Below are positions 26,109 through 34,638 of a DNA stretch of 64,000 bases, piece by piece. How positions within the stretch are numbered: position 1 is the stretch's first letter; every line of letters starts with the position of its first letter. This stretch comes from VRUE01 sp044867645 (lineage in GTDB: Bacteria; Actinomycetota; Thermoleophilia; Solirubrobacterales; 70-9): NCBI GenBank assembly GCA_044867645.1, contig JBIOVI010000011.1, forward strand, positions 32,809-96,808, in the 5' to 3' direction. Under the pieces are notes generated by a model that saw only the letters and a list, made by a program, of their open reading frames with translations, ran no database searches and had not been told where the DNA came from. The translations under genes and the position numbers were made by a program.

Positions 26109-27110
26109 ATGAGCGACCGCAAGCGGCCCGAGGCACCCAGGGCGGAGAAGGTGCTGCCAGGCGTATGGAGGCTACGGTTGCCGCTGCCCTGGCCGGGGGT
26201 GCCGCATGGCAATGTCTGGGCGGTGGCCGCGGACGGAGGTGTCGTCCTCTTCGACACCGGGATCGGCGGCAAGGGCGGCTTTCGCAGGTTCGACGTCGCC
26301 CTCGCCCAGGCCGGCTTCGGGGTCGAGGACGTGCGCCTCCTCGTCTGCACCCATTCCCACACCGATCACTATGGGCTTGCCGCTCCAATCGTCGAGGGTG
26401 CCGGCTGCGAGCTCTGGATGCATCCCGCCTGGGAACACGTCCGCCTGCTCGCCGACGACCCTTCCGCGGCGCTCGAGCAGCGGATCGAGGTTGCCCGACA
26501 GAGCGGCGTCCCGCCCGCCGCCCTGGAGCGCTACCGCGCTTCCCGCGAAGGGGACGACGACAACGGGATCGACGCGATCGTCGAGCCCGACCGCGACCTG
26601 CTGCCCGGGGTCGAGGTGGAGACCGACCTTGGCGCCTGGCAGGTCTATGAGACGCCGGGCCACGCCCCTTCCCACGTCGTCCTGCACCAACCCGAGCGCA
26701 AGCTGCTGATCTCCGGCGACCATCTCCTCGGGCGCACGGTGCTCTTCTTCGACTACGGGCACAGCCCCGACCCGGTTGGCGAATTCCTGCGCGGCCTCGA
26801 CGCGGTCGAGCCACTTGACGTGGATCTGGTGCTGCCGGGCCACGGTCGCACCTTCCGCGACGCCGACGCGAAGATCGCCGAGGCTCGTCGCCAGGTCGAG
26901 GAGCTGCTCGGCAAGACCCGCGAGGGGCTCGCCGACGGGGAGAAGACCGCCTTTGAGATCGTCGCCGAGATTCTCGGTCCGGAGAACGTCAACTCGCCGG
27001 CCAGCGCCTGGGCGTTGCAGATAGTGCTCTCCTGCCTCGACCACCTGACGATCCAAGGAGAGGTCGAACCGGTCCAAGGCACCGACCCGCAACGCTGGAA
27101 GCTCGGGTAG
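26109..27110 (+). CDS. Metallo-beta-lactamase-fold hydrolase
   Basis: A 333-residue MBL protein. Zinc ligands: THSHTDH (HxHxDH, near 80-86), GHAPSHV (near 185), SGDHLLG (near 203) and PGHGRTF (near 245). A C-terminal helical extension of about 70 residues resembles the winged-helix tail of glyoxalase-II/RNase Z-like relatives. ATG 26109 is chosen, with GAGAGGA eight bases upstream; the frame upstream lacks a site. First gene of a tight four-gene unit (gaps of 15, 10 and 12 bases) with SRPBCC, GNAT and propeller genes. Confidence 0.9.
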   Translation: MSDRKRPEAPRAEKVLPGVWRLRLPLPWPGVPHGNVWAVAADGGVVLFDTGIGGKGGFRRFDVALAQAGFGVEDVRLLVCTHSHTDHYGLAAPIVEGAGCELWMHPAWEHVRLLADDPSAALEQRIEVARQSGVPPAALERYRASREGDDDNGIDAIVEPDRDLLPGVEVETDLGAWQVYETPGHAPSHVVLHQPERKLLISGDHLLGRTVLFFDYGHSPDPVGEFLRGLDAVEPLDVDLVLPGHGRTFRDADAKIAEARRQVEELLGKTREGLADGEKTAFEIVAEILGPENVNSPASAWALQIVLSCLDHLTIQGEVEPVQGTDPQRWKLG

Positions 27111-27125
27111 ATAGGCTCACGCACC

Positions 27126-27569
27126 GTGGCCAGCTTCACTTTCGTTCGCGAGGTCTCAGCGCCGCCCGAGACGGTTTTCGAGGTGCTGACGGATCACCGA
27201 CGGTATGCCGAGATCACGCCGCTGCGTCGTTCGGAGCTGGAGCGAGAGGGGGAGCCGGCGCCGAACGGCGTCGGTGCGATCCGGGTGCTGCGCTCGGTCG
27301 GGCCGCCGCTGCGGGAGGAAACGATCATCTACGAGGCGCCAAGCCGCTTCTCCTACAAGCTGCTCTCCGGAGCGCCGCTTCGCGATCATGTCGGCACGGT
27401 CCAGCTGACGCCCGAGGGTGGGGGGACGAAGGTCACCTACGCGGTTCGCACGACGCCGACCCTGCCGCTGTTCGGCGCTATCGCGGTCGCCGTCGCCAGG
27501 TTCGGCGTCAAGCAACTGTTCGACGGGATCGCCGCCGAGTCGGAGCGCCGCGCGGCGGCCGCAGGCTGA
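27126..27569 (+). CDS. SRPBCC (polyketide cyclase/START-like) protein
   Basis: A 147-residue single-domain SRPBCC protein: N-terminal strand FTFVREVSAPPETVFEVLTD, central beta-strands, GGGTKVTYAVRT near 105 and a long C-terminal helix. These helix-grip proteins bind hydrophobic ligands and sometimes catalyse their conversion. GTG start at 27126. Second gene of the MBL operon; ligand unknown. Confidence 0.82.
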   Translation: MASFTFVREVSAPPETVFEVLTDHRRYAEITPLRRSELEREGEPAPNGVGAIRVLRSVGPPLREETIIYEAPSRFSYKLLSGAPLRDHVGTVQLTPEGGGTKVTYAVRTTPTLPLFGAIAVAVARFGVKQLFDGIAAESERRAAAAG

Positions 27570-27579
27570 CCCGGCCCCG

Positions 27580-28356
27580 ATGGGCCAGCGCATCGACGCG
27601 AAGGAGCTGCGGCGGCGGGCGATCGAGGGCGTCCGCGACGAGGTCGAGGCTTTCGGCAGCGCCGCGCCGGACTCGTCGCTGATCCGCCGCCAGGGTTTGC
27701 TCGCCTCGGTGGTGCCGGCCTCGCCCCACCGGTCGCTCTTCAACTCGGTCTACTACGACGAGCGGGCGGCTCTGGCCGCGGCGGTGGAGGCGCTCGCCGA
27801 GGCCTACGAGACCAACGGCGTCCAGGCTTGGACAGTCTGGGTGCCGGACGAGGATCGGGAGACGGCGCAGCTGCTCGCCGATCGCGGCCATTTGCTGGAC
27901 GCGGCACCACGGGTCATGGCGATGGAGCTCGTCGCACTGAAGGACGAGCCGGGCCCGCCGGCAGACGTTGAGCCGGGCTCGATTGAGCCATCTGTCGCCG
28001 CCGAGCTGAACGACCGCGCCTACGGCTACGGCGAGGACGGCTTCCGGGCCGGACTCGCTGGCGAGACGGCGATCCGCTGGCACGGCGCCTACTCGGGCGG
28101 CGAGCCGGTCTGCTGCGTCGGCACGATCGAGGTCGGCGATGACTGCTGCGTGACGGGGGTGGCCACTCCGCCCGAGCACCGCGGACGAGGCATTGCCAGC
28201 TGGCTGATGCTGAGGGCGCTGGCGGCGGCGCGGGAGGCGGGGTTGGCGACCGCATCGCTGCAGGCAACCAAAGCGGGGGCGCCGATTTACGAACGGCTCG
28301 GATTCGCCGACTTCGGTTTCGTCGAGATGTGGGAGCTGCGGCGTTCCCTACCATGA
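27580..28356 (+). CDS. GNAT-family N-acetyltransferase
   Basis: A 258-residue protein whose C-terminal half is a GNAT domain with the acetyl-CoA loop PPEHRGRGIASWLM (R-x2-G-x-G pattern, near 196-209) and the later PIYERLGFADFGF typical of the family. The N-terminal half (about 1-120) looks like a degenerate GNAT-like fold, giving a tandem arrangement. ATG at 27580, 10 bases after the SRPBCC stop. Substrate unknown. Confidence 0.83.
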   Translation: MGQRIDAKELRRRAIEGVRDEVEAFGSAAPDSSLIRRQGLLASVVPASPHRSLFNSVYYDERAALAAAVEALAEAYETNGVQAWTVWVPDEDRETAQLLADRGHLLDAAPRVMAMELVALKDEPGPPADVEPGSIEPSVAAELNDRAYGYGEDGFRAGLAGETAIRWHGAYSGGEPVCCVGTIEVGDDCCVTGVATPPEHRGRGIASWLMLRALAAAREAGLATASLQATKAGAPIYERLGFADFGFVEMWELRRSLP

Positions 28357-28368
28357 CCGGCTCGCCGT

Positions 28369-29715
28369 ATGAGCCCCGAGAAGCCCGTCGCCGCCAATTC
28401 CGAGAAAAAGCCAAAGCGTCGCCTGCCCCGCCAGCTCGAGCGGTTCTGGCGCGAGCACCGGCGACTCACGATTGCCGCGGTCGCCCTCGTCGCCATACTG
28501 GCGGCCGGAGGTGGCGCGCTCGCCTACGAGTTGCTGAAACGGCCACCGGACGTCCATAACCCGGATGTGGCCTTCCAGCCGCAGAAGCCGAAAAAGCAGG
28601 AGGCGAAGCGGGTCAACTGGCCGCTCTACGGCTACGACCGCGCCCGCACCCGCTACCTGCCGGCGAAGGGGATCAAGCCCCCTTTCAAGAAAATCTGGCG
28701 CTATAAGGATCGGCCGCTGCTCGAGTTCCCGCCGACCGTGGCCGGCGGCAAGCTCTACCTCGTCAACAACAGCGGCTACGCGGTCGCGCTCGACGCCGAT
28801 ACCGGCAGGCAGCTCTGGAAGCGACGGATCGGCCGCCTCAATGCGTCCTCCCCGACCTATTACAAGCACCGGCTCTACATCGTCAACCTGGTGCCGGGGC
28901 ACGTGGTGAAGCTGGACGCGCGGACCGGTCGCGTGCTCTGGAAACGCTCCCTACCGGGGCGTGCCGAGTCCTCGCCGGTTGTGGTCGGCCGCAGCCTCTA
29001 CTTCGGCTGCGAAGACGGTCGCCTGTTCGCGCTCAGCACCCGCAACGGCAACGTCCGCTGGTCGACGGCCCTTGGCGGCCCGGTCAAGTCAGCCCCCGCC
29101 TACTACGGCGGTGTCCTCTACGTCGGCGACTACGGCGGCTACATGAACGCGGTCGAGGCGAAAAGCGGCGAGCTCGTGTGGCAGAGCGACTCGCTCGGAC
29201 AGGGCTTCGGCACCTCGGGGGCCTTCTACTCGACGCCCGCCGTCGCCTTTGGCCGCGTCTACGCCGGCAACAACGACACCCGCGTCTACAGCTTCGACCG
29301 CCACGACGGCACGATCGCCTGGACCTACTCGACCGGCGGCTACGCCTACTCCGGACCGGCCGTCGCCCGCACGCGCCACACCGGGCCCACCGTCTACATC
29401 GGCTCCTTCGACGGCAACGTCTACGCGCTCAATGCCAAGAGCGGCGAACCGCGCTGGATCCGCTCCGCCGGCGGCTCGGTGATCGGCTCGCTGACCGCGA
29501 TCGGGGACATCGTCTACGCGGCGGAGTTCGACGACACCTCGACTACCGGCTACGCGATGAAGGGTGGCCGCACCGTCTTCCGCTACCCCCGCGGCACCTA
29601 TACCCCGGTCGTCTCCGACGGGCGGCGCATCTACCTGGTCGGCTACTCGAGTGTCACCGCGCTACAGCCCTACAAGTACAGGGCTGCACTTGCGGATCGC
29701 ATCGAGGTGCGTTAG
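28369..29715 (+). CDS. Membrane-anchored PQQ-type beta-propeller protein
   Basis: A 448-residue protein with a basic N-terminus, one membrane anchor (about 32-52) and an extracytoplasmic eight-bladed-like propeller. Repeats follow the PQQ-propeller pattern, such as ALDADTGRQLWKR, KLDARTGRVLWKR, ALSTRNGNVRWST, AVEAKSGELVWQS, SFDRHDGTIAWTY and ALNAKSGEPRWIR. No catalytic residues of PQQ dehydrogenases are evident, so it is more likely a scaffold (BamB-like fold) than an enzyme. Last gene of the MBL unit; convergent with the GH26-like gene. Confidence 0.85.
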   Translation: MSPEKPVAANSEKKPKRRLPRQLERFWREHRRLTIAAVALVAILAAGGGALAYELLKRPPDVHNPDVAFQPQKPKKQEAKRVNWPLYGYDRARTRYLPAKGIKPPFKKIWRYKDRPLLEFPPTVAGGKLYLVNNSGYAVALDADTGRQLWKRRIGRLNASSPTYYKHRLYIVNLVPGHVVKLDARTGRVLWKRSLPGRAESSPVVVGRSLYFGCEDGRLFALSTRNGNVRWSTALGGPVKSAPAYYGGVLYVGDYGGYMNAVEAKSGELVWQSDSLGQGFGTSGAFYSTPAVAFGRVYAGNNDTRVYSFDRHDGTIAWTYSTGGYAYSGPAVARTRHTGPTVYIGSFDGNVYALNAKSGEPRWIRSAGGSVIGSLTAIGDIVYAAEFDDTSTTGYAMKGGRTVFRYPRGTYTPVVSDGRRIYLVGYSSVTALQPYKYRAALADRIEVR

Positions 29716-29725
29716 CCGCGCCTTT

Positions 29726-30796
29726 CTATTGCGGAGCGAGGCCCCCCGGTGGGGGCGGTGGCGCTTGCGGCGGGTTCGGCGCGAAGGAGGGGAAGAGCGG
29801 CGAGTGGAGCTTGCGGCTGAGCACGCCGAGGCTCGCCGGGTAGTTCTGCAGCCGGTAGGAGCTCGAAGAGCCGAAGTCCTGGTAATAGACGAGCATCCTG
29901 CAGCGCTCGTGGCGTTCGACCCAGGTCAGCAGTCGCTTGACGAAGCCTGGATCGTCACCGCTCGAGACTCCCCACTCGGGGAGCGCGAAGGGCTTGGAGT
30001 CGAAGCGGTTGTAGAGGCCGTTGAGAGCCTTCCAGTCTTTGTTGTCGGAGTAGAAATCGGTGCCAACCCAGTCGACGTAGCGCTCGCCGGGATAGAAGTT
30101 CTTGGGGCGATTGTGGGGCACGGTCGGGGAGCCGGCGGGCAGCGTGCTCCAGATGACCGCGACCGGCGCCATCGGCAGGCCACCGACGTCGCTTTGCAGC
30201 GGGGGCAGGCCGGCTTTATCCAGGCGGGCGTCGATCTGCCCCCGCTTGCCGCCCCCGTGCACGAGCAAGAAGATGCGGCGGAAGGCGAGTTTGTACCAGC
30301 GGGGTTTGTGGGCCGCGTCGCGCGCTCCTCCGGCGCAGTCGTAGGGGGCGTAGACGTTGAGGCAGCGGTTTGGCTCGCCCAGCGGGCGGATGTAGGCGGG
30401 CATCTTCTTCTCCCAGAACAATCTGTTGAGCCGCAGCAGGTAGTCGTCGCCGTACCCCTGGGCGATCGACCGCGGGCTGATCAGCTCGTGCCCGTCGTTG
30501 TTGTCGGCCGTCGTGATGTGGAGGACCGGTCGCGCCCGCGCCGCCTGCCAGCGTTCGATCGACTCCGGGAAATCCGAGCCCCAGGTGCGAAACGACTCGA
30601 TCAGGGCCGGGTGTTTGCTGAGCGCGGTGCTGAATTGACCGAAATCGGCGGAATCGCCCGTGTCACTGACGCCGAAGAAGATCTTGTCGCCCCGTGGCAG
30701 CAGCGGGCCGGCGCTCGCCCCCGAGGCCGCGAGCAGGCAGAGCGCCGCCGAGGCAAGCGCCAGCGGCACAGCACGTTTTCCACGCAGAGCACGCAT
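29726..30796 (-). CDS. Secreted glycoside-hydrolase-like TIM barrel (GH26-like)
   Basis: A 356-residue secreted protein (signal peptide residues 1-29, ending SGASA). Two motifs fit a retaining clan-A glycosidase: IRPLGEPNRCLN near 138-149 (acid/base Glu after strand 4) and PFALPEWGVSSG near 270 (nucleophile Glu after strand 7). The barrel also shows YVDWVGTDFYSD near 240. The C-terminus is a proline-rich tail. Probably acts on an extracellular beta-glycan. It starts 6 bases after the stop of recQ, so the two share a transcript despite unrelated roles. Confidence 0.65.
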   Translation of the reverse strand: MRALRGKRAVPLALASAALCLLAASGASAGPLLPRGDKIFFGVSDTGDSADFGQFSTALSKHPALIESFRTWGSDFPESIERWQAARARPVLHITTADNNDGHELISPRSIAQGYGDDYLLRLNRLFWEKKMPAYIRPLGEPNRCLNVYAPYDCAGGARDAAHKPRWYKLAFRRIFLLVHGGGKRGQIDARLDKAGLPPLQSDVGGLPMAPVAVIWSTLPAGSPTVPHNRPKNFYPGERYVDWVGTDFYSDNKDWKALNGLYNRFDSKPFALPEWGVSSGDDPGFVKRLLTWVERHERCRMLVYYQDFGSSSSYRLQNYPASLGVLSRKLHSPLFPSFAPNPPQAPPPPPGGLAPQ

Positions 30797-30802
30797 TTGC
30801 AG

Positions 30803-32341
30803 TCAGGCTTGAGCGACGACGATCTCCAGCACCTCCGGCGCGTACTTCGAGACGAAGTTGGGGCCGATGCCGCGGATCGCCAGCAGGGCCTCTGGATCGC
30901 CCGGGCGGGTGGCCGCGATCGCCTCCAGGGTGCTGTTGTGCGCAACCGTGAAGGCTGGCTTTCCGTCGGCCGCCACCAGCCGCCACTCCTTCAGCTTTTC
31001 GAAGAGGGACACGTCCTGCGGCGACAGCTCGGGGGGCGGCCCGGCCTTCTTGGGCGCTCGCGCGGGGCGAATCGCGATCGTCTCGGGATCCGGCAGCCAG
31101 CTCTCTGGATCGCAGACGTCGCAACAGCGGTTCAGGGGACGGCCCGCGCTTCTGTCGCCGAAGTGGTCGAGCACGCTGCGCCGCCTACAGCGATCCGAGT
31201 AGATGAACGACTTGATCGTCTTGTAGTCGCGCCAGCCTCGCTCGTGGGCGATCGCCAGCTCCGGGTCGCCGGCGCGCTGCTGGTTGAAGCGGACCAGCCG
31301 TCCCAGGTCGGCCCGCATCGCCAGCAGCACGGCCTTTGCCGGCAGGCCGTCGCGTCCGCCGCGTCCCGCCTCCTGGTAGTAGGCCTCGAGGCTGGTCGGG
31401 ATCGCCATGTGCCAGACAGAGCGCACGTCCGCCTTGTCGACCCCCATCCCGAAGGCGTTGGTGGCGACGACGACATCGACCTCGCCGCTCATGAAACGGC
31501 GTTGCGCTTCGCTGCGGCTCTCCGCCTCCATGCCGGCGTGGTAGGGGACCGCTCGGCGTCCGTCTTCGCGCAGCGCCGCCGCTACCTCGTCGGTGTCCTT
31601 GCGGGTGCCGCAATAGACGATCGCCGGCCGGTTCTCGGCATCCGCGAGCCCTGCTCCGAGCAGCGCCATTCGCCGCGCCTTCGAGCCCTTGCCCTCCAGC
31701 TGCACTACGTCGAAGGAGAGGTTGGGTCGATCGAAGCCAGAGCGGACCTGAAGCGGATCGTCCATCGCGAAGCGGGAGGCGATCTCCGCCGCGACCTGCT
31801 TGGTCGCCGTCGCGGTGCAGGCCATTACCGTCGGCCGCCCGAGCCGCTCGGCGATCCCCGGTAGTCGCAGGTAGTCGGGCCGGAAGTCGTGCCCCCACTC
31901 CGAGACGCAGTGGGCCTCGTCGACGGCGAGCAGGTCGATGCGGCGCTGCTCGATCGCCCCCAAGAAGACGGTCGAGCCGAATCGCTCCGGCGAGCAATAG
32001 ACGATTCGAGCCTCCCCGCCACGCACTTGGGCGAGGGCGTGGCGAACCGCCTCGTCGCTCATCGCCGAGGTGACCATCGCCACCGGGTGGCCGGCGGCGT
32101 TCAAGCGCTGCCACTGGTCGTTCATCAGCGCGATCAGCGGGCTGACGACGATCGTCAGATCCTCCGATGCCAGCCCTGGCAGCTGGTAGCAGAGGCTCTT
32201 GCCCCCGCCGGTCGGCATCACGACCAGCGAATCCCGGCCGTCCAGTGCCGCTTCAACGGCCTCCTTTTGCCCGGGCCTCCAATGCTGGAACCCCAGCTTC
32301 CCCAGCAGTACATCGGCGCGATCCCCAGCCATAACGGTCAT
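30803..32341 (-). CDS. recQ: RecQ-family DNA helicase (compact)
   Basis: A 512-residue 3'-5' helicase for recombination repair. Motif I MPTGGGKSLCYQLP (near 42), DEAH box in VDEAHCVSEWGHDFRP (near 138), motif VI QEAGRGGRDG (near 325), a Zn-binding region with CRRR...CCDVC near 380-406 and a C-terminal HRDC domain (about 440-510). Only about 30 residues separate the Zn region from HRDC, so the RQC winged helix of longer RecQ proteins appears to be absent. The Cys spacing in the Zn region (CCxxC) also departs from the usual CxxCxxC. Confidence 0.9.
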   Translation of the reverse strand: MTVMAGDRADVLLGKLGFQHWRPGQKEAVEAALDGRDSLVVMPTGGGKSLCYQLPGLASEDLTIVVSPLIALMNDQWQRLNAAGHPVAMVTSAMSDEAVRHALAQVRGGEARIVYCSPERFGSTVFLGAIEQRRIDLLAVDEAHCVSEWGHDFRPDYLRLPGIAERLGRPTVMACTATATKQVAAEIASRFAMDDPLQVRSGFDRPNLSFDVVQLEGKGSKARRMALLGAGLADAENRPAIVYCGTRKDTDEVAAALREDGRRAVPYHAGMEAESRSEAQRRFMSGEVDVVVATNAFGMGVDKADVRSVWHMAIPTSLEAYYQEAGRGGRDGLPAKAVLLAMRADLGRLVRFNQQRAGDPELAIAHERGWRDYKTIKSFIYSDRCRRRSVLDHFGDRSAGRPLNRCCDVCDPESWLPDPETIAIRPARAPKKAGPPPELSPQDVSLFEKLKEWRLVAADGKPAFTVAHNSTLEAIAATRPGDPEALLAIRGIGPNFVSKYAPEVLEIVVAQA

Positions 32342-32377
32342 ACGGGTCAGCCTATGACGATGGCCGGCGGCCGATCG

Positions 32378-33259
32378 TTACTCGCCGCCGATCGTTTCCG
32401 CTGCGTCCGTCAACTGCTCGCCAAGCGCTTCGATTGGCTGGGCGATTTCACGGACCACGGCCGGCGACAGTTCGTCGAGGATGACGAAGATGGCGCCAGG
32501 GGCAGCCGCACGCGTCTGATCGGGATCGCGAGCGAGGGTGCCGTACTTACCCAGCTCCCGATAGGCCTTGGCGAACTGGGCTTCGATTTCCTTCGTCAGC
32601 TCCGGATCCACTTCGACGAGTCGCGGCCTCACCGCTTTGAACGCCGCCTCTGCCCCTTCGACGTTCGCCGCGGCATCGACCAAGTCGATCGCCGAGTAAG
32701 GCGCCAGCGTGCCGGCGATCAGGGCAGGGGGGACTTCGCGGACCGTGTCCGCGGATGCCTTCGCGACGGGCACCGGTCGCGGATCGACCGCTTTGATCCT
32801 GCGCCGCAGCTCTTCCACGTCGGCGAGGAGCCGCTTCGCCACCGGGGTCAGTCCGGCGATGCTTTCACTTCCCAGAAGGGTCTTTTCGATCCGGTGGAAG
32901 CCGCCGAATTCGTCCGGCGGCACCTCGTTGGCGTAGGCGTCGATTCGCCGGTCCAGCGCGGGGAAGAGCCCTTGTGAAAGCGGCTCGACCTGCGCATAGC
33001 GAACGCGGGAGGTTGCATAGCGAGACGCCGCTTTCCCGATCTCGCCGGCTTCGATTTCCCGTGCCATGGCCCTGGTCTTCACCGCCAGGTTGGCGGCATC
33101 CAACTTCATCGTCGTCCAGTACTGCCCGATCGCCGTTTCGCTTTGCGAGCTGTTGACAGTCGCCGGGGCGTCTTGGCTGGAACCGCAGCCACTCGCCAAG
33201 AGAACGAGGAGACCGACGACCGCAGCGGTCGCGGCAGCCTGACGGCATTGTCGGTCCAT
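32378..33259 (-). CDS. EfeO/EfeM-like imelysin lipoprotein without cupredoxin
   Basis: A 293-residue lipoprotein (lipobox LLASGC, Cys near residue 25) with an imelysin/M75 helical domain. The GxHxxE-type metal motif is GGFHRIEK near 115-122. It lacks the N-terminal cupredoxin domain present in the adjacent efeO product, like stand-alone EfeM proteins. It probably binds ferric or ferrous iron outside the membrane and feeds the EfeU permease. Paralogous to its upstream neighbour (shared VAKRLLADVEEL and NVEGAEAAF-type segments), so likely a tandem duplicate that lost or never had the cupredoxin. Confidence 0.85.
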   Translation of the reverse strand: MDRQCRQAAATAAVVGLLVLLASGCGSSQDAPATVNSSQSETAIGQYWTTMKLDAANLAVKTRAMAREIEAGEIGKAASRYATSRVRYAQVEPLSQGLFPALDRRIDAYANEVPPDEFGGFHRIEKTLLGSESIAGLTPVAKRLLADVEELRRRIKAVDPRPVPVAKASADTVREVPPALIAGTLAPYSAIDLVDAAANVEGAEAAFKAVRPRLVEVDPELTKEIEAQFAKAYRELGKYGTLARDPDQTRAAAPGAIFVILDELSPAVVREIAQPIEALGEQLTDAAETIGGE

Positions 33260-33276
33260 CGCTATGGAGCTCCTTT

Positions 33277-33290
33277 GGCAAGCGCTTGCC
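33277..33290. promoter_or_regulatory. 14-bp perfect palindrome upstream of the imelysin gene
   Basis: GGCAAGCGCTTGCC, 18 bases before the ATG at 33259. Perfect dyad symmetry, so either an operator or a small hairpin in the leader. No known regulator assigned. Confidence 0.4.
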
Positions 33291-33344
33291 GTAAAGGGGC
33301 CAGCTTATAGAACCAGTAGAGAACTTTTGAGCTAATTGCGCGCA

Positions 33345-33381
33345 CCTGGGCCGGACAGCGCCGAGCGGCGTCCGGCCCAGG
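33345..33381 (-). terminator. 12-bp hairpin downstream of efeO
   Basis: CCTGGGCCGGAC (33345-33356) and GTCCGGCCCAGG (33370-33381) are exact complements with a 13-base loop, located 26 bases after the efeO stop. No T-run on the minus strand. Probably a terminator or a 3' stabilising/attenuating hairpin between the two imelysin genes. Confidence 0.65.
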
Positions 33382-33406
33382 CTATGCACCGCCGCGAAGG
33401 TCCGAG

Positions 33407-34528
33407 CTATTCGGTGACGATCAGCGCCGGCGTCTGCGAGAGCTGCTCGGCCAGGGCGTCGATCTTCTGCGCCAGCTTGCGGGTGTCGGCCTTGCTCAGC
33501 TCGGTGTAGAGGACGAAGCCGTCGCCCTCGCGGTAGGGCTCGAGCGACGCATAGACGGCGGCGAAGTCGGCTTCGATCTGCTTGACCAGCTCCGGATCCT
33601 TCTCCTCTACCAGCGGCTGGACCGCTTCGAACGCCGCCTCGGACCCTTCGACGTTGCCCTCGAAGTCGACCAGGTCGATGTGCGAGTAGCGCTCCTCCTC
33701 GCCGGTGATCTTCGAGGCCGAGACCTCGCCCAGGAGCTCGTTGGCGCCGTTGGCGATCTGCACCGCCTGCAGTTCGACCGTCTTCACCTTGGACTGCAGT
33801 TCTTCGACGTCGGCGAGCAGCTGCTTCGCGACGGGTGCCATGCCATTGAGATCCTCTTCGACCCAGAGCGCCTGCTCGAGCACGTGGAAGCCGCTCCATT
33901 CGCTCGCCGGCACGTCGTTCTCGCGCGCGTCGATACGGGGATCTAGGTCTCCGAAGGACTCGGCCACCGGCTCGATCCGCTCGTACGGGATCCTGGCCGG
34001 GGCGTAAAGGGATTTCGCCTCCTTGACATCGCCCGCTTCGACCGCGGCGACGAACGGCTTCGTCGCCGAGACCAGCGCAGCCGTGTTCTTCTCCAGGTAG
34101 TCGCGGTACTGGGAGATCGCCTTCTCGACCTGCGGGCTGCTCTCCGTGTCCAGCTTGCCGCTGACGGTCAGCGTTCCTCTCTCGTCCTCGCCGCCGGGGC
34201 AGTAGAGGGTGTATTCGCCTTGCTCCAGGGTCAATGAAAAGCTTCCCTCGAACCCTTCGGAGAGGTTCTCGACCTCGCCGAGGATCGTTTCTCCATCCAT
34301 CACCTCGAGCTCGGTCACCTTCGAGGTGCCGGCGTTTTCGACTTCGAAGGTGATCGGCCCGGCCGGCGCCTTTGCCTCGTTCGGCACGCAGCCCGCGTCG
34401 GTCAGTTCGAAGGACATCTTCTTGGCGCCCTCCGGCGCGTCGTTGCTGGAGCCGCAGGCGGTCGCGAAGAGGGCGAGGAGGCCGAGGGCTGCGGCGGTGA
34501 GGGCCGCGCGGACGAGAGATCGGTTCAT
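33407..34528 (-). CDS. efeO: EfeO iron-binding lipoprotein (cupredoxin + imelysin)
   Basis: A 373-residue lipoprotein (lipobox LFATAC, Cys near 25). Residues about 35-125 form a cupredoxin domain with ligand-type residues in YTLYCPGGEDERG; residues about 130-370 are an imelysin/M75 helical domain with the GFHVLEQAL motif (HxxE) near 200. In the Efe system this protein collects iron and hands it to EfeU. Its promoter region holds a TTAGG-N4-CCTAA box (34591-34606), so it has its own iron-controlled start rather than only read-through from efeB. Confidence 0.92.
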   Translation of the reverse strand: MNRSLVRAALTAAALGLLALFATACGSSNDAPEGAKKMSFELTDAGCVPNEAKAPAGPITFEVENAGTSKVTELEVMDGETILGEVENLSEGFEGSFSLTLEQGEYTLYCPGGEDERGTLTVSGKLDTESSPQVEKAISQYRDYLEKNTAALVSATKPFVAAVEAGDVKEAKSLYAPARIPYERIEPVAESFGDLDPRIDARENDVPASEWSGFHVLEQALWVEEDLNGMAPVAKQLLADVEELQSKVKTVELQAVQIANGANELLGEVSASKITGEEERYSHIDLVDFEGNVEGSEAAFEAVQPLVEEKDPELVKQIEADFAAVYASLEPYREGDGFVLYTELSKADTRKLAQKIDALAEQLSQTPALIVTE

Positions 34529-34590
34529 CGGGGTTGGAGCTCCTTAGTCAGGTGTTCGGTTTTCAGCTGACCGGTTTCAGATCCGGCAAA

Positions 34591-34606
34591 GTTAGGGGAA
34601 CCTAAC
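34591..34606. promoter_or_regulatory. IdeR/DtxR-type iron box before efeO
   Basis: GTTAGG-GGAA-CCTAAC, a perfect inverted repeat whose TTAGG-N4-CCTAA core equals the inner half of the known IdeR/DtxR consensus (TTAGGCTAACCTAA). It lies 62 bases upstream of the efeO ATG, between efeB and efeO. Expected to repress efeO when iron is sufficient. Confidence 0.8.
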
Positions 34607-34638
34607 AAAAGCCGACGCAAAAAGTCGGATTAACTGCT

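Noticed and set aside
29564..31864. 766-codon open frame on the plus strand
   Set aside because: It runs antisense to the propeller end, GH26-like and recQ genes, all with clear motifs; high G+C leaves long open frames opposite real genes.
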